DNA from: VXYL01 sp963666465
GTDB lineage: Bacteria; Pseudomonadota; Gammaproteobacteria; Pseudomonadales; Azotimanducaceae
Direction of reading: 5' to 3'
Length of the DNA stretch: 64,000 bases
NCBI GenBank assembly: GCA_963666465.1
Contig: OY762824.1
Coordinates: 5,332,001 to 5,396,000, forward strand
Shown: positions 43,604 to 52,518 of the stretch, one piece after another
How positions within the stretch are numbered: position 1 is the stretch's first letter
Layout: each line of letters starts with the position of its first letter
Notes under the pieces: model-generated
Database searches by the model: none
What the model was told of the DNA's origin: nothing
Seen by the model: the letters and a program-made list of their open reading frames with translations, nothing else
Position numbers and translations under genes: made by a program

Positions 43604-43872
43604 TAGTGTCTCGTCAAGCGTCATATATCGCATCAGCGTTCGCCCCTTGGTTCGTGGCAAGGCGCGGTCCGCAGGCAATGGCCAGCCCCATTGGCAAGGG
43701 ACGCAACGCGGCCACGGGCCAAGGGGCGGACGCCCTTCGGGAGCGCCGGCGGCGCACCATCGCTTTGTTGCAGCCCTTGGCAATGCGGCCAGGCATTCCC
43801 TGCGGGCTGCGCCTCGCCGCTGGCGCGCCGCCGGCGCTCTGATGCGACATATGACGCTTGACGAGACACTAG
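43603..43872. mobile_element. 270-bp MITE with 34-bp terminal inverted repeats
   Basis: The left end (43603-43636) starts CTAGTGTCTCGTCAAGCGTC and the right end (43839-43872) is its complement with one mismatch in 34 bases. TA at both outer edges suggests an IS630-type, non-autonomous element. The interior contains no gene. The right end of the IS630 element shares the TA at 43604-43605. Confidence 0.85.
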
Positions 43873-43881
43873 GTATTCGAC

Positions 43882-43929
43882 GAAGCTGCCAGCCCGACAC
43901 ACAAAGAAGCTGCCAGCCCGACACACAAA
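43882..43929 (+). repeat. 24-bp perfect tandem duplication at left edge of TIR element copy C
   Basis: GAAGCTGCCAGCCCGACACA and CAAA (43882-43905) is repeated at 43906-43929. The unit contains the outer part of the element's terminal repeat, similar to the 31-bp duplication at 3221-3282. Confidence 0.9.
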
Positions 43930-44150
43930 CATTTCGTCCTACGGTCGTGTGCGCGATTGCCACGCTAGCGGCGTTGGGGCCGTAGGGCAGCCGACGAGCG
44001 AGGGCGTGATGCACGGCGAACCAAGGCTGACGTTCCCGTGATGGAGCTGCACGACCTTGCCCCGGGGGTTTGCAACCGAGTCCCCGGGCGAAGTTGCCGT
44101 CGATGTGCGAAATGTCTGTCGGCGCGTGGGACGAGATGTTTGTGTGTTGG
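43919..44150. repeat. Terminal-inverted-repeat element, copy C (232 bp)
   Basis: The left end CGACACACAAACATTTCGTC (43919-43942 in full) and the right end, complement CCAACACACAAACATCTCGT (44126-44150), are about 24-bp inverted repeats with a few mismatches. The interior is unrelated to the copies near 3 and 4.5 kb, so only the ends are shared. The molybdenum hydroxylase coding sequence begins right at the right end. Together with the MITE this accounts for the whole of 43603-44153. Confidence 0.7.
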
Positions 44151-44153
44151 GAG

Positions 44154-45381
44154 TTAGACCGGCGACATCCCCAATGTCTCCGTGGTGGGCTACGACGTGG
44201 TGATGAACCGGCCCAAGTGCAACGCCTACCGCGCCCCCGGCTCGCCCATCGCCGCATTCGGCGTCGAGTCGGTGATCGACGAACTGGCCGAAACGCTCGG
44301 CATGGATCCCATCGCACTGCGGGAGAAGAACGCCGCGCAGGAAGGCACCCGCGCCGCCTACGGGCCAACCTTCCGCCGCATCGGCTTTCGGGAAACGCTC
44401 GCGGCCGCCAAGGCACATCCGCACTACTCCGCCCCGGTGCCGCAGGGTGGCGGCCGCGGCATCGCCTCGGGCTTCTGGTTCAACGTCGGCGGCGAGTCGA
44501 GCGCACAGGTGGCGATCAACGAGGACGGCACCGTCGCCGTCATCACCGGGCATCCGGACATCGGCGGCTCGCGAGCCTCCATGGTGAACATTGCGGCCCA
44601 AATCCTGGGCGTCCACTACCGCAACGTCAGCGTGCTGGTGGGCGACACCAGCAGCATCGGCTACAGCGCCACCACCGGGGGCAGCCGGGTGACGTTCGCT
44701 TCCGGCACCGCCGTCACGGAGGCGACTCGTGCCGTGGTGGCGCACCTGCGCGAGCGCGCGGCGATCCTGTGGGACATCGATTCCGAGGCGGTGGAATGGC
44801 AGGACGGCCACGCCCATCCCGCCGGCGCCAACGCCGGCGACTTCGAGCCGCTGTCGCTGGCGGAACTGGCCGGCAAGGCATCCCAAACCGGCGGCCCCAT
44901 CGTCGCGCAAGTGTCGGTGAACGCCCAGGGCGCCGCACCTGCCTTTGCCACCCACATCTGCGATGTGGCGGTGGACCGCGAGACCGGCAAGGTGGACGTG
45001 GTGCGCTACACCGCGGTGCAGGACGCCGGCCGCGCCATCCACCCCGGCTACGTGGAAGGGCAGATCCAGGGCGGCGTGGCGCAAGGCATCGGCTGGGCGC
45101 TCAACGAGGAATACATCTACGACGCCAACGGCCAGCTCGAAAACCCCGGCTTCCTCGACTACCGCATCCCCGTCGTCTCAGACCTCCCCATGATCGAAAC
45201 GGAGGTGGTGGAAGTCCCCAACGACGCCCATCCCTTCGGCGTGCGCGGCGTCGGCGAAGTGCCCATCGCGCCGCCAATGGCAGCCGTAGCCAACGCCATC
45301 CACAACGCCCTCGGCCTGCGTCTGGCGGAGCTGCCCATGTCGCCGCCGAAAGTGCTGGCGGCTATTGCGGATGGGATGTGA
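44154..45381 (+). pseudogene. Molybdenum hydroxylase large subunit (xanthine dehydrogenase/CoxL family), C-terminal half only
   Basis: The frame is open from the edge of repeat copy C and reads DIPNVSVVGYDVVMNRPKCN, then AYRAPGSPIAAFGVESVIDE (molybdopterin-contacting motif AYRAPG), GHPDIGGSRASMVNIAAQI and GVRGVGEVPIAPPMAAVANA with the catalytic Glu region GVGE. This corresponds to the second molybdopterin-binding half of the large subunit; the first ~350 residues and the small and FAD subunits are missing. A shortened start at GTG or ATG near 44182 is possible, but no activity is expected. A short decayed copy of the 3' part is at 46209. Confidence 0.8.
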
Positions 45382-45523
45382 GCGGCGCTCATTCGCTGCT
45401 TGACTGGCAGTCTCGCCTTCGGCACCGACAGAGAATGCCGCAGCCAGAGCGTCGCTATCGCTAGCCAACGTAGAGCCACTGGCCACGGACGGCGACCGTG
45501 CGCTATGACCCCTACCGGGCAGC

Positions 45524-45548
45524 TATACTGACCGGTCAGATGACCGGT
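45524..45548 (+). promoter_or_regulatory. Promoter -10 and operator-like palindrome for vapBC
   Basis: TATACT (45524-45529) is followed directly by the palindrome TGACCGGTCA (45529-45538) and a further half-site TGACCGGT (45541-45548). The operator overlaps the promoter and lies 12 bases before the antitoxin start, as expected for autorepression by the toxin-antitoxin complex. Confidence 0.55.
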
Positions 45549-45559
45549 TGGAGAGTGTC

Positions 45560-45811
45560 ATGCGCGTCGTTGCAGCCACCGAGGCCAAGGCACGCATTGC
45601 GGAACTGCTGCGCGCCGTCGAGCTTGGAGAAACCGTGGCGATCACCCGTCGCGGCAAGACCGTTGCACACTTGTCTCCGCCGGAGGACCACCGCCGGAGC
45701 GCTGAGCAGCTAGCCGCAGAGAGGTTCCGTGCTTGGCGAGCAGGCCGACGCCGCGTCGGGATGACAACGGAGGAGTTGCTTGATCTGATCCGGGAGGGGC
45801 GTCGCTGGTGA
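45560..45811 (+). CDS. VapB/Phd-type antitoxin
   Basis: ATG 45560 follows GGAGAGTGTC. The 83-residue protein starts MRVVAATEAKARIAELLRAV and continues ELGETVAITRRGKTVAHLSP, the Phd/YefM DNA-binding domain. The C-terminal part (MTTEELLDLIREGRRW) is the toxin-wrapping segment. It overlaps the toxin gene by four bases (GTGA). Confidence 0.9.
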   Translation: MRVVAATEAKARIAELLRAVELGETVAITRRGKTVAHLSPPEDHRRSAEQLAAERFRAWRAGRRRVGMTTEELLDLIREGRRW

Positions 45812-46206
45812 GCTTCGTGCTCGATGCCTCGATCGCGGTCGCGTGGCTTCTTGACGACGAGAACGAGCCTCGTGCAGAAGCGTCGCTTGAGCGACTTGGC
45901 ATCGAGCCTGCCTTGGTTCCGGTGATCTGGCATGTGGAGGTGCGAAATGCGCTCCTCGGTGCGGAGCGCCGCCGGCGATTGCGCCCCGAGGAGGTGAATG
46001 CCCGGCTGAGCCAGATTGGCGGGCTGCCTCTGCGTACCGACTCTTCGCCGAGCCTTGAGGCGGCGTTCATGTTTGCCAGAACACACCGGCTCTCTGTTTA
46101 CGACGCTCTTTATCTGGAGTTGGCGCTCCGCGCGAGCGCTCCGCTTGCGACGCTAGACAACGCGCTGGCGGCAGCGGCCCGCGCCGAGGCGCACCCATTG
46201 CTGTGA
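45808..46206 (+). CDS. vapC: VapC-type PIN-domain ribonuclease toxin
   Basis: The 132-residue PIN protein has the four acidic sites: VLDASIAVAWLLDDE, IWHVEVRNALLGAE, LSVYDALYLELALRA and LATLDNALAAAAR. VapC toxins cut specific RNAs such as initiator tRNA or the sarcin-ricin loop; the target here is unknown. It starts at GTG 45808. The pair looks intact, unlike its neighbours. Confidence 0.9.
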   Translation: MSFVLDASIAVAWLLDDENEPRAEASLERLGIEPALVPVIWHVEVRNALLGAERRRRLRPEEVNARLSQIGGLPLRTDSSPSLEAAFMFARTHRLSVYDALYLELALRASAPLATLDNALAAAARAEAHPLL

Positions 46207-46208
46207 GG

Positions 46209-46330
46209 ACGGTGTCGCCCAAGGCATCGGCTGGCGCTCAACGAGGGGGTACACCTACGACGACAACGGCCAGCTTGAAAGCCCTGCTTCTTCGACCACC
46301 GTATCCCCGTTTGCCTCAGACCTCCCGAAG
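46209..46330 (+). pseudogene. Decayed fragment of the molybdenum hydroxylase 3' region
   Basis: The DNA resembles 45068-45186 (AAGGCATCGGCTGGCGCTCA, then ACGACAACGGCCAGCTTGAA and CTCAGACCTCCC) but has lost bases, so no frame is kept. It begins three bases after the vapC stop. The 100 bp up to 46434 hold nothing else recognisable. Confidence 0.7.
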
Positions 46331-46434
46331 ATCCCTGGCACCGACAGGCGCTCTTGATGGTCCTGCCACATTCCTCGCTTCGGCGTCGAGGACTGGTGGG
46401 TTCTGGACCCTGACCGCTTCCCTTCGGGCTTGAG

Positions 46435-46566
46435 CCCGATCGCCTCGATGCGTGGCCTTGGCACAAGGGAATCGGTGGCGCCGGTGTCGACCAGGAAATC
46501 GCCTTCCCAGAACCTGTCGGCATCTGCGGATTGGTGATGCGGACCGCCACATGTGTTGCACCCATT
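46435..46566 (-). pseudogene. Decayed copy of the retropepsin-like gene
   Basis: From ATG 46566 the sequence MGATHVAVRITNP matches the gene at 41431-41811, but a base is missing soon after. In the shifted frame ADADRFWEGDFLVDTGATDS and LVPRPRIEAIGLKPEGKR follow, then homology ends at 46435. The protease core is lost. Confidence 0.8.
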
Positions 46567-46606
46567 CTGGCTCCTTTGGCGCGGCTCAAGGCGATGGCAA
46601 CGCCGG

Positions 46607-48598
46607 CTACGGTTCCTCCTCGTCAAAGTACCAAGTCGAAGGGTGGTAGGCCAAGGTCCAGCGGTTGTCCCAGCCCCAGATGCCGGTGGAGGTGACGTTC
46701 TTCAGTCGGTTCGACACGACGACCGGATGCGGGGCCTGTCCCACCGTGCCGATGGTCCAGAGGTTTTCGGCGGCGGCTTCGAGCAGCGTCTTGGCGGCCT
46801 TGGTGCGGTGCTCCTCGGTGGTCGCTTCGCGCAGCTCGTCGCCCCAGAACTGCAGGTTCCGGATCAGCGGCGGCGGCTCTTCGCCGAGGCGACCGCCCGT
46901 TTGGTAGTAGCGCGCCCAGTGGTTCCACATGGCGATGTCCCAGCCGGAGCGGTGCGGGTAGAACCAGTCTGGAACCAGCGGAAACAGGATGTCGGTGACC
47001 TTGTCGGCGTGCCACAGGGTCATCTGCATCTTGTTTGCCTGGGCGCGCTCGGACTGCAGTCGTCGTTCCACCGACTTGAGCCGCATGTCGATGCCCACCT
47101 CGCGCCAGTATTCGCGCACGAGTTCCATCGTCATTGTCTTTGGTGTCTCGAAGTCCAGGTACTCGAAGGTGATCGTGAGTGGCGAGCCGTCCGGGTATTC
47201 GCGCAGGCCGTCGCCGTTGATGTCCTGGAGGCCCAGTTCGTCGAGCAGGGCGCGGGAGTAGTCGGGGTCGTAGCGCGTGTGCGCCTCGGCGAAGCGCTTC
47301 TCATGCCAGCGGCTGGTGGGATGGGCGGTCACCTGGCTCGGCACACCCTTGTTGAAGTAGATCACGTCGTTCATCTGGGGCCGGTTGATGGCGTGGGAAA
47401 GCGCCCGGATGAAGCGGCGCTCGCCGGTGCCCCAGAGGAGCTCGCGATACTTGGGGTCGTCATAGTTGTAGTTCGGCTGGATCGACACATCGCTGATGTG
47501 CAGTCGGGTCCACACATGCACCTTGTTGACACCCTTGACCTCACCAAGCTTCAGCAGGGGTATGTCCTCGGTCTTCAAGGCATAGGCGGCGAAGTCGAGC
47601 TGTCCGGTTGCCGCCTGGAAGGCGATCATCTTCGAGTTTTCCAACAGGATGATGGCGTCGATCTGGTCGATATAGGGTAGTTGATTGCCTGCCGGATCGA
47701 TCTTGTGATAGTAGGGGTTGCGTTCCAGCCGCATCTTCGTCGGCGTGCGTTCGATGACGCGATATGCCCGCAGTGTCGGCACCTTGACGGCGTCCTCGTT
47801 GCCCCAGCCGCGCAGGGCGCCGTACATTGCCATCCAGGTCACGAAGCCCTCTTCCCGCACCATCGCGTCGAGCTCTTCCTTGTCGCGGAAGGCGGCATGG
47901 TAGTCCTTGAAGAAATGCATCGGATCCACGAAGTGGCTGCCGTATTGGGCGAAGAAATTGGCAAACATCGGGTTCGGGCCGGGGAAGACATACTGGAAGG
48001 TGTAGTCGTCGATCTTCACGAACTCGCAACCCTGGACGAGGCGATAGACCACGGGCGAGATGTCCGGGTCCTGCCACACGTGCTTCAGGCGGAACATGAA
48101 GTCGTCGGCGGTGAGTGGGTGGCCGTCGGACCACTTGATGCCTGGGCGCAGGCGGATGGTGGTGACGCGGCCGTCTTCGCTGAGTTCCCAGCTCTCGGCC
48201 AGGTTCGGCAGCACGTCGCGCATATTCGCCGATAGCGTCAGGGCATGTTCCCAGTTGAAGAACTGCCATGTGTCCCAAAGGGTGATGCGGGCGGTGCCGC
48301 CGTACTTGCCGATGTCGCGATAGGGCTCGATGATGATGGGATCGTCCGGCAGGCGGTCTTCGACCGGGGGCAGGTCGCGATCGGCGAGGTAGGGGCTCTG
48401 GGAGAACTCGGTGAGCCCGGCTTCGCTGGCGGTCTTGGGGGGCTCGTACCAAGCCTTGGGCCAAGGCAGCTCGTCGTCGGCCCCGTTCGCGCTCGCGGTC
48501 AGTGCCAGCAGCGCTGCACGGCCCAGCCATCCGGCCACGTTGCCACGAAACCGATCAACGCTCCTGTCGAGCGCCTCGGGCGGCTTGCGCTTCGCCAT
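46607..48598 (-). CDS. Family 5 extracellular solute-binding protein (peptide-type)
   Basis: ATG 48598 gives a 663-residue binding protein: a leader (GWLGRAALLALTASANGADD), then YGGTARITLWDTWQFFNWEH, LAESWELSEDGRVTTIRLRP, GIKWSDGHPLTADDFMFRLK, the family signature region, and a C-terminus shared with the fragment at 41855. It would bind peptides or similar compounds in the periplasm. No permease genes lie nearby, and the adjacent retropepsin-like remnant is decayed. A longer frame to 48829 runs into a repeat and is not credible. Confidence 0.9.
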   Translation of the reverse strand: MAKRKPPEALDRSVDRFRGNVAGWLGRAALLALTASANGADDELPWPKAWYEPPKTASEAGLTEFSQSPYLADRDLPPVEDRLPDDPIIIEPYRDIGKYGGTARITLWDTWQFFNWEHALTLSANMRDVLPNLAESWELSEDGRVTTIRLRPGIKWSDGHPLTADDFMFRLKHVWQDPDISPVVYRLVQGCEFVKIDDYTFQYVFPGPNPMFANFFAQYGSHFVDPMHFFKDYHAAFRDKEELDAMVREEGFVTWMAMYGALRGWGNEDAVKVPTLRAYRVIERTPTKMRLERNPYYHKIDPAGNQLPYIDQIDAIILLENSKMIAFQAATGQLDFAAYALKTEDIPLLKLGEVKGVNKVHVWTRLHISDVSIQPNYNYDDPKYRELLWGTGERRFIRALSHAINRPQMNDVIYFNKGVPSQVTAHPTSRWHEKRFAEAHTRYDPDYSRALLDELGLQDINGDGLREYPDGSPLTITFEYLDFETPKTMTMELVREYWREVGIDMRLKSVERRLQSERAQANKMQMTLWHADKVTDILFPLVPDWFYPHRSGWDIAMWNHWARYYQTGGRLGEEPPPLIRNLQFWGDELREATTEEHRTKAAKTLLEAAAENLWTIGTVGQAPHPVVVSNRLKNVTSTGIWGWDNRWTLAYHPSTWYFDEEEP

Positions 48599-48685
48599 CT
48601 GCCATCCCCGTGGGCCGACACGCCGGGCCTTGGTTGCTGTTGGGCCATCATAGCGCCGTTGCGGCGGGCGGTTTGCGCGTGCTCC

Positions 48686-48836
48686 GGGACGCGCCTTCGG
48701 CGCGCATGGGCGCGCCCTCCCTGCACATGCCGCGAGTGCCCGCGCGCCTGACGGGCGGCGCGCCTTGCGGCGCGATGGAGGGCGGGACGCCCTCCCCCCG
48801 GAGGCGGCGCCAGACACTGCACAAGCCAAAGTAAGT
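48686..48836 (-). repeat. Partial copy of the 257-bp MITE (see 50911-51167)
   Basis: Read on the minus strand the sequence is TTTGGCTTGTGCAGTGTCTG, GCGCCGCCTCCGGGGGGAGG, GCGTCCCGCCCTCCATCGCG, matching the left part of 50911-51167 with small differences. Only one end domain remains. The rest of the gap between the two flanking genes, 48599-48685 and 48837-49125, is GC-rich and shows no gene that I can support. Confidence 0.75.
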
Positions 48837-49125
48837 CACTGCCGCTGTGCGACTTGACTTGGGTGAGCCCGATACGCCGCCGGACTCGGCGGGCGAACCG
48901 CCCCATGTCGCGCATCGTCTGGGCGTGGTCGTCGTGCGCCTGGCGGGGCGATGTCTTCCTCGCCGGTCGCATCCAGCGCCTTGTTCCCGACTCGACGGGA
49001 CGAGGCCGGGCTGCGCCCGGTGTGCCCAGCCTCCCGGTCGCCGCGGGTCCGAGGACTGGAAGCGCCGCCCGTCATGCGCCAGGATGGACAGATCGCCGGC
49101 GCCGAGCGCCCCTCACGAGTGCGCT

Positions 49126-50706
49126 TCAAGCGAGCCCGGCTTTCGAGAGAGCGTCGAGCATGGGCTTGAGCCGTCGTCCATAGCGCCGCCACCGTCCCAC
49201 CGACCGGGTGTGCGCGGGCTCGCGCACCTGTGCGGCGCTGGCCGTCGCCACGGCGCCGCGATGCTCGTGGAACCGCAGGCAGGCCTCCTCCCAAGGCAGC
49301 TCGAGGTAGTCCACGAGCGCCCGGGCTTCGCTCTCGAGGTTGGCGACGAAATCCTCGTACACCACGTCGTAGAAGCACCCCGGACACCGGTCCCGCCAAA
49401 TCGCCATCATGCGGTGGTAGCGTGCGAAGTGACGCGCGGTCTCGCCCTGTTCGTAGGAGTGCGGATAGGCATTGGCGAAGAGCTGCTTGAAGCTCGCGAA
49501 ACAGGCATCGCGCGGCTCGCGGACCAGATGCACGACCTTCGCCCGCGGCAACGCCTTGGCAATCAACGGCACATACAGGTAGTTGGTGGGGAGCTTGTCG
49601 ACGAAGTGCGGTGTGCCACGCCTCGACCGCCGGGTCGCGCGCAGGTACTCCGCGCCGAGGACCTGCGGATCGATGCGTGCCGCGCCCTCGACCAGCCCCG
49701 CCGTGAAACGCCCCTGCGGCGAGTCGTCATGCACGAGACGGCGGACCGAGAGCCCGAACTGCTGCAGTTCGCCGGCGGAATGCACCCGCGAGTGGCTTGC
49801 TATCACCCGCTCCACCAGCGTTGTGCCCGTGCGCGGCTGCCCGACCACGAATATGGGCGAGCCATCGCGAACGCCTTCGGCCGCCGTCGCGAACCATTCC
49901 GGCGAAAAACGACGCTCGGCGGCGTCGAACGCCGCGGCCTCCGCCGCCTCGTCGTAGTCCACCGTACGCCGCCGCGCCGCCGCGCCGCGGCTGAAGGCGT
50001 CGAACGCACCGTCCCAATCCTCCAGATCCTCGAGTTCCTTGCCGATCGCGTAGTGCAGGAAAGCCGCAGCTCGCGGCAGCAGACCGCGGCGCCCGGCGAG
50101 GGCAGCCATGGTCTCGACATGGCGGCGATCTTCCGCGCGGCGGGCCGAAGCCAGCAGCCAGTGCGCTTGGGCGTTCGCCGGCGCGGCGCGCAGCGCGACC
50201 TCGAGCTCGGCGCGCGCGGCCGGCATGTCGCCGACGAACACGAGGCTGCTTGCGTAATTCAGCCGCACTGACGTCGCCGCGGGGTTGCCGCGAACTGCCC
50301 GGGCGTACCAGGAACACGCCGCCTTCTGCTCACCGAGTAGGGAATGCACGGTGCCGATGAGATCTTGGACCACCGGGTCGCAGGAGCCGTGCCGAACCGC
50401 CTCCGCCAAGGCCTTCTCCGCGCGTCCGGCCTGCCCGGCGAGCACGAACAGCCGGCCGAGGTGCGCCCATGCCGCCGAGTGGTGCGGTTCGAGGCGCGTC
50501 ACGGTGCCGAAGGCCGAGACGGCGTTTCGGCGATCCTCGGTCTCCAACGCGATCAGCCCCACCAGGAAGTGCGCCTGCACGTTCGCCGGGGCGCGTTCGA
50601 GAATGGTTCGGCAGTGCCGGGCCGCCGTCCCCGTCCGGCCGGCGTTCAACTCGGCGAAGCCGCTGCGCAGCGACTCCGCGATCCACCCGGCATCGGCGTT
50701 GTCCAT
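49126..50706 (-). CDS. TPR-repeat sulfotransferase family protein
   Basis: The 526-residue protein from ATG 50706 has TPR repeats over residues 1-240 (MDNADAGWIAESLRSGFAEL, HFLVGLIALETEDRRNAVSA, AAWAHLGRLFVLAGQAGRAE). The sulfotransferase domain follows, with the PAPS-binding motif PIFVVGQPRTGTTLVERVIA, HFVDKLPTNYLYVPLIAKAL and KVVHLVREPRDACFASFKQL. It transfers sulfate to an unknown acceptor. Such proteins occur beside TonB receptors and transport genes in marine gammaproteobacteria, as here. Confidence 0.9.
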   Translation of the reverse strand: MDNADAGWIAESLRSGFAELNAGRTGTAARHCRTILERAPANVQAHFLVGLIALETEDRRNAVSAFGTVTRLEPHHSAAWAHLGRLFVLAGQAGRAEKALAEAVRHGSCDPVVQDLIGTVHSLLGEQKAACSWYARAVRGNPAATSVRLNYASSLVFVGDMPAARAELEVALRAAPANAQAHWLLASARRAEDRRHVETMAALAGRRGLLPRAAAFLHYAIGKELEDLEDWDGAFDAFSRGAAARRRTVDYDEAAEAAAFDAAERRFSPEWFATAAEGVRDGSPIFVVGQPRTGTTLVERVIASHSRVHSAGELQQFGLSVRRLVHDDSPQGRFTAGLVEGAARIDPQVLGAEYLRATRRSRRGTPHFVDKLPTNYLYVPLIAKALPRAKVVHLVREPRDACFASFKQLFANAYPHSYEQGETARHFARYHRMMAIWRDRCPGCFYDVVYEDFVANLESEARALVDYLELPWEEACLRFHEHRGAVATASAAQVREPAHTRSVGRWRRYGRRLKPMLDALSKAGLA

Positions 50707-50910
50707 GGCACCGAGTGAACCACACCGCGCAGCTTGCGGGAAGACCGGCGCGCGGCGGATCCGGGTGGCCAACCGCCGACCGGACGGCCCTCCACGCCCC
50801 CATGCGCTTGCCGCCCGCGCCCGCAGTCGCGCTGCGTCCGAGGTCCGATACGCGCCCGGCCGTGAGACGCCGGCGTCACCCGCCAGGAATCCCCATGCGC
50901 GCTTCGAGGC

Positions 50911-51167
50911 CAGCAGTTCTCATTTTGGCTTGTGCAGTGTCTGGCGCCGTCCTCCGGGGGGAGGGCGTCCCGCCCTCCATCGCGCCGCAAGGCGCGCCGC
51001 GCCGTCAGGCGCCGCCCGCAAGGGCGCGTAGGGCACATCGCGGCATGCGCAGGGAGGACGCGCCGCAAGGCGCGCATGGAGGGCGGGACGCCCTCCCCCC
51101 GAGGCCCCTCCCCCCCGGGTGTTCCCGGCAGGCAGGTCGAAGCCAGACGCCAAAATGAGAATTGCTG
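50911..51167. mobile_element. 257-bp MITE-like element
   Basis: The left end CAGCAGTTCTCATTTTGGC (50911-50929) and the right end, complement CAGCAATTCTCATTTTGGC (51149-51167), are 19-bp inverted repeats with one mismatch. The interior is built of GC-rich inverted blocks such as GGAGGGCGGGACGCCCTCCC. No gene is inside. The 204 bp from 50707 to 50910 and the 73 bp from 51168 to 51240 hold nothing else I can name. Confidence 0.8.
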
Positions 51168-51240
51168 CTTCGATGCGGCGCCGCTTCGACCGGCAGGGGA
51201 ATTGACGTATGCTGTTTCGGGCTGGAGACGGGGAGGAGCC

Positions 51241-52512
51241 ATGCGCGAAGAGCGCCCGGCAGGCGAGGTGCCCGGAGCCGAGCCGCCGGTTCTGCGCCTC
51301 GACAATGTCACGAAGGCCTTCGCCGGCGTCGAGGCGGTGCGCGGCGTCTCTCTCGACATCCGCCGCGGCGAATACTTCAGCCTGCTCGGCGACTCGGGTT
51401 GCGGCAAGACCACGCTGCTGCGCCTCGTTGCCGGGCTGACTGCCCCCGACGCGGGGCGCATCTTCCTGGACGGCCGCGACGTGACCGACGTGCCGCCGCA
51501 CCGGCGACCGGTCAACATGGTGTTCCAGTCCTACGCGCTCTTCCCGCATTTCACCGTGTTCGACAACGTGGCGTTCGGTCTGCGCCAGGAGGCGGTCCCG
51601 CGCGCCGAGGTCGAGAAGCGCGTCACCGCCATGCTCGCGCAGGTCGAGCTCGGCACCCTCGCGCGCCGCAAGCCGCACCAGTTGTCCGGCGGCCAGCAGC
51701 AACGCGTCGCGCTGGCGCGGGCGCTCGTCAAGCAGCCGCTGCTGCTGCTCCTCGACGAGCCGATGGCGGCGCTGGACCGGAATCTCCGCGAACGCACGCA
51801 GGCGGAACTGGCGGCCGTCCAGGAGCGTGTCGGCATCACCTTCGTCATGGTGACCCACGATCAGGACGAGGCCATGCACGTATCGAGCCGGATCGGCGTG
51901 ATGCGGGAGGGCGCCCTGGCGCAGGTCGGAACACCGCACCAGATCTACGAGTCGCCCGCGAACCGCTATGTGGCGGCGTTCGTCGGCGCCGCCAACCTCT
52001 ATCCGGCACGCGTGGAAGCGTGGATGCCGGCCCATCTCCTGATCGACGTGCCGGCGCTGGCCTGCCGGATCAGGACAACCAGCGGGGCTACGCCCCGATC
52101 GAACGGGACCGCAGGGCAGTCGCGGACGGCGGGCCGTCCGGGCGTGCGGACGTCGCCGCCCGCAACGGAGCTCGTGCCGGGCCGCCAGGCGGACGGGGCC
52201 GTCCATGCGTCGGGGTCGGCGCAGTCCGGGAACGCCGGCGCCGCGGGCTCGCCGTGCTGGATCGCGGTACGACCCGAGAAGATCACGGTGCGTCGCGCGC
52301 CGACGGACGATGCCGACACCAACGCCGCGCAGGCGCGGGTCGAGAGAATCGCCTACCTGGGCGGCCGGTGGGCCTGCTCGATGCGCACCCCTGCCGGTGC
52401 CGAAATCCGGGCGCTGCTGCCAACGGGGCCAGACGACGACCGTCCATGCGCCCCGGGAGAGAGGGTCTGGGCATGCTGGCACGAAACGGCGCCCGTTGTG
52501 CTCGAGTCCTGA
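51241..52512 (+). CDS. potG: Polyamine ABC transporter ATP-binding protein (PotG-like)
   Basis: The ATG follows GGGGAGGAGCC. The 423-residue ATPase has the Walker A LLGDSGCGKTTLLRLVAG, Q-loop NMVFQSYALFPHFTVFDNVA, signature RKPHQLSGGQQQRVALARAL, Walker B LLLLLDEPMAALDRNLRE and the switch His in VMVTHDQDEAMH. KPHQLSGG and IYESPANRYVAAFVG are close to PotG. Residues about 282-338 are a Gly/Ser/Ala/Arg-rich insertion in the C-terminal regulatory domain, before WIAVRPEKITV. It powers the two permeases downstream. Confidence 0.92.
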   Translation: MREERPAGEVPGAEPPVLRLDNVTKAFAGVEAVRGVSLDIRRGEYFSLLGDSGCGKTTLLRLVAGLTAPDAGRIFLDGRDVTDVPPHRRPVNMVFQSYALFPHFTVFDNVAFGLRQEAVPRAEVEKRVTAMLAQVELGTLARRKPHQLSGGQQQRVALARALVKQPLLLLLDEPMAALDRNLRERTQAELAAVQERVGITFVMVTHDQDEAMHVSSRIGVMREGALAQVGTPHQIYESPANRYVAAFVGAANLYPARVEAWMPAHLLIDVPALACRIRTTSGATPRSNGTAGQSRTAGRPGVRTSPPATELVPGRQADGAVHASGSAQSGNAGAAGSPCWIAVRPEKITVRRAPTDDADTNAAQARVERIAYLGGRWACSMRTPAGAEIRALLPTGPDDDRPCAPGERVWACWHETAPVVLES

Positions 52513-52518
52513 ACGGCC

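Noticed and set aside
48836..49399. Minus-strand frame in the gap upstream of the sulfotransferase end
   Set aside because: Arg/Gly/Ala-rich translation with no domain, overlapping the sulfotransferase gene.
50707..50910. N-terminal extension of the sulfotransferase gene up to 50772
   Set aside because: The extension is Arg-rich and lacks homology; the ATG at 50706 begins the first TPR.
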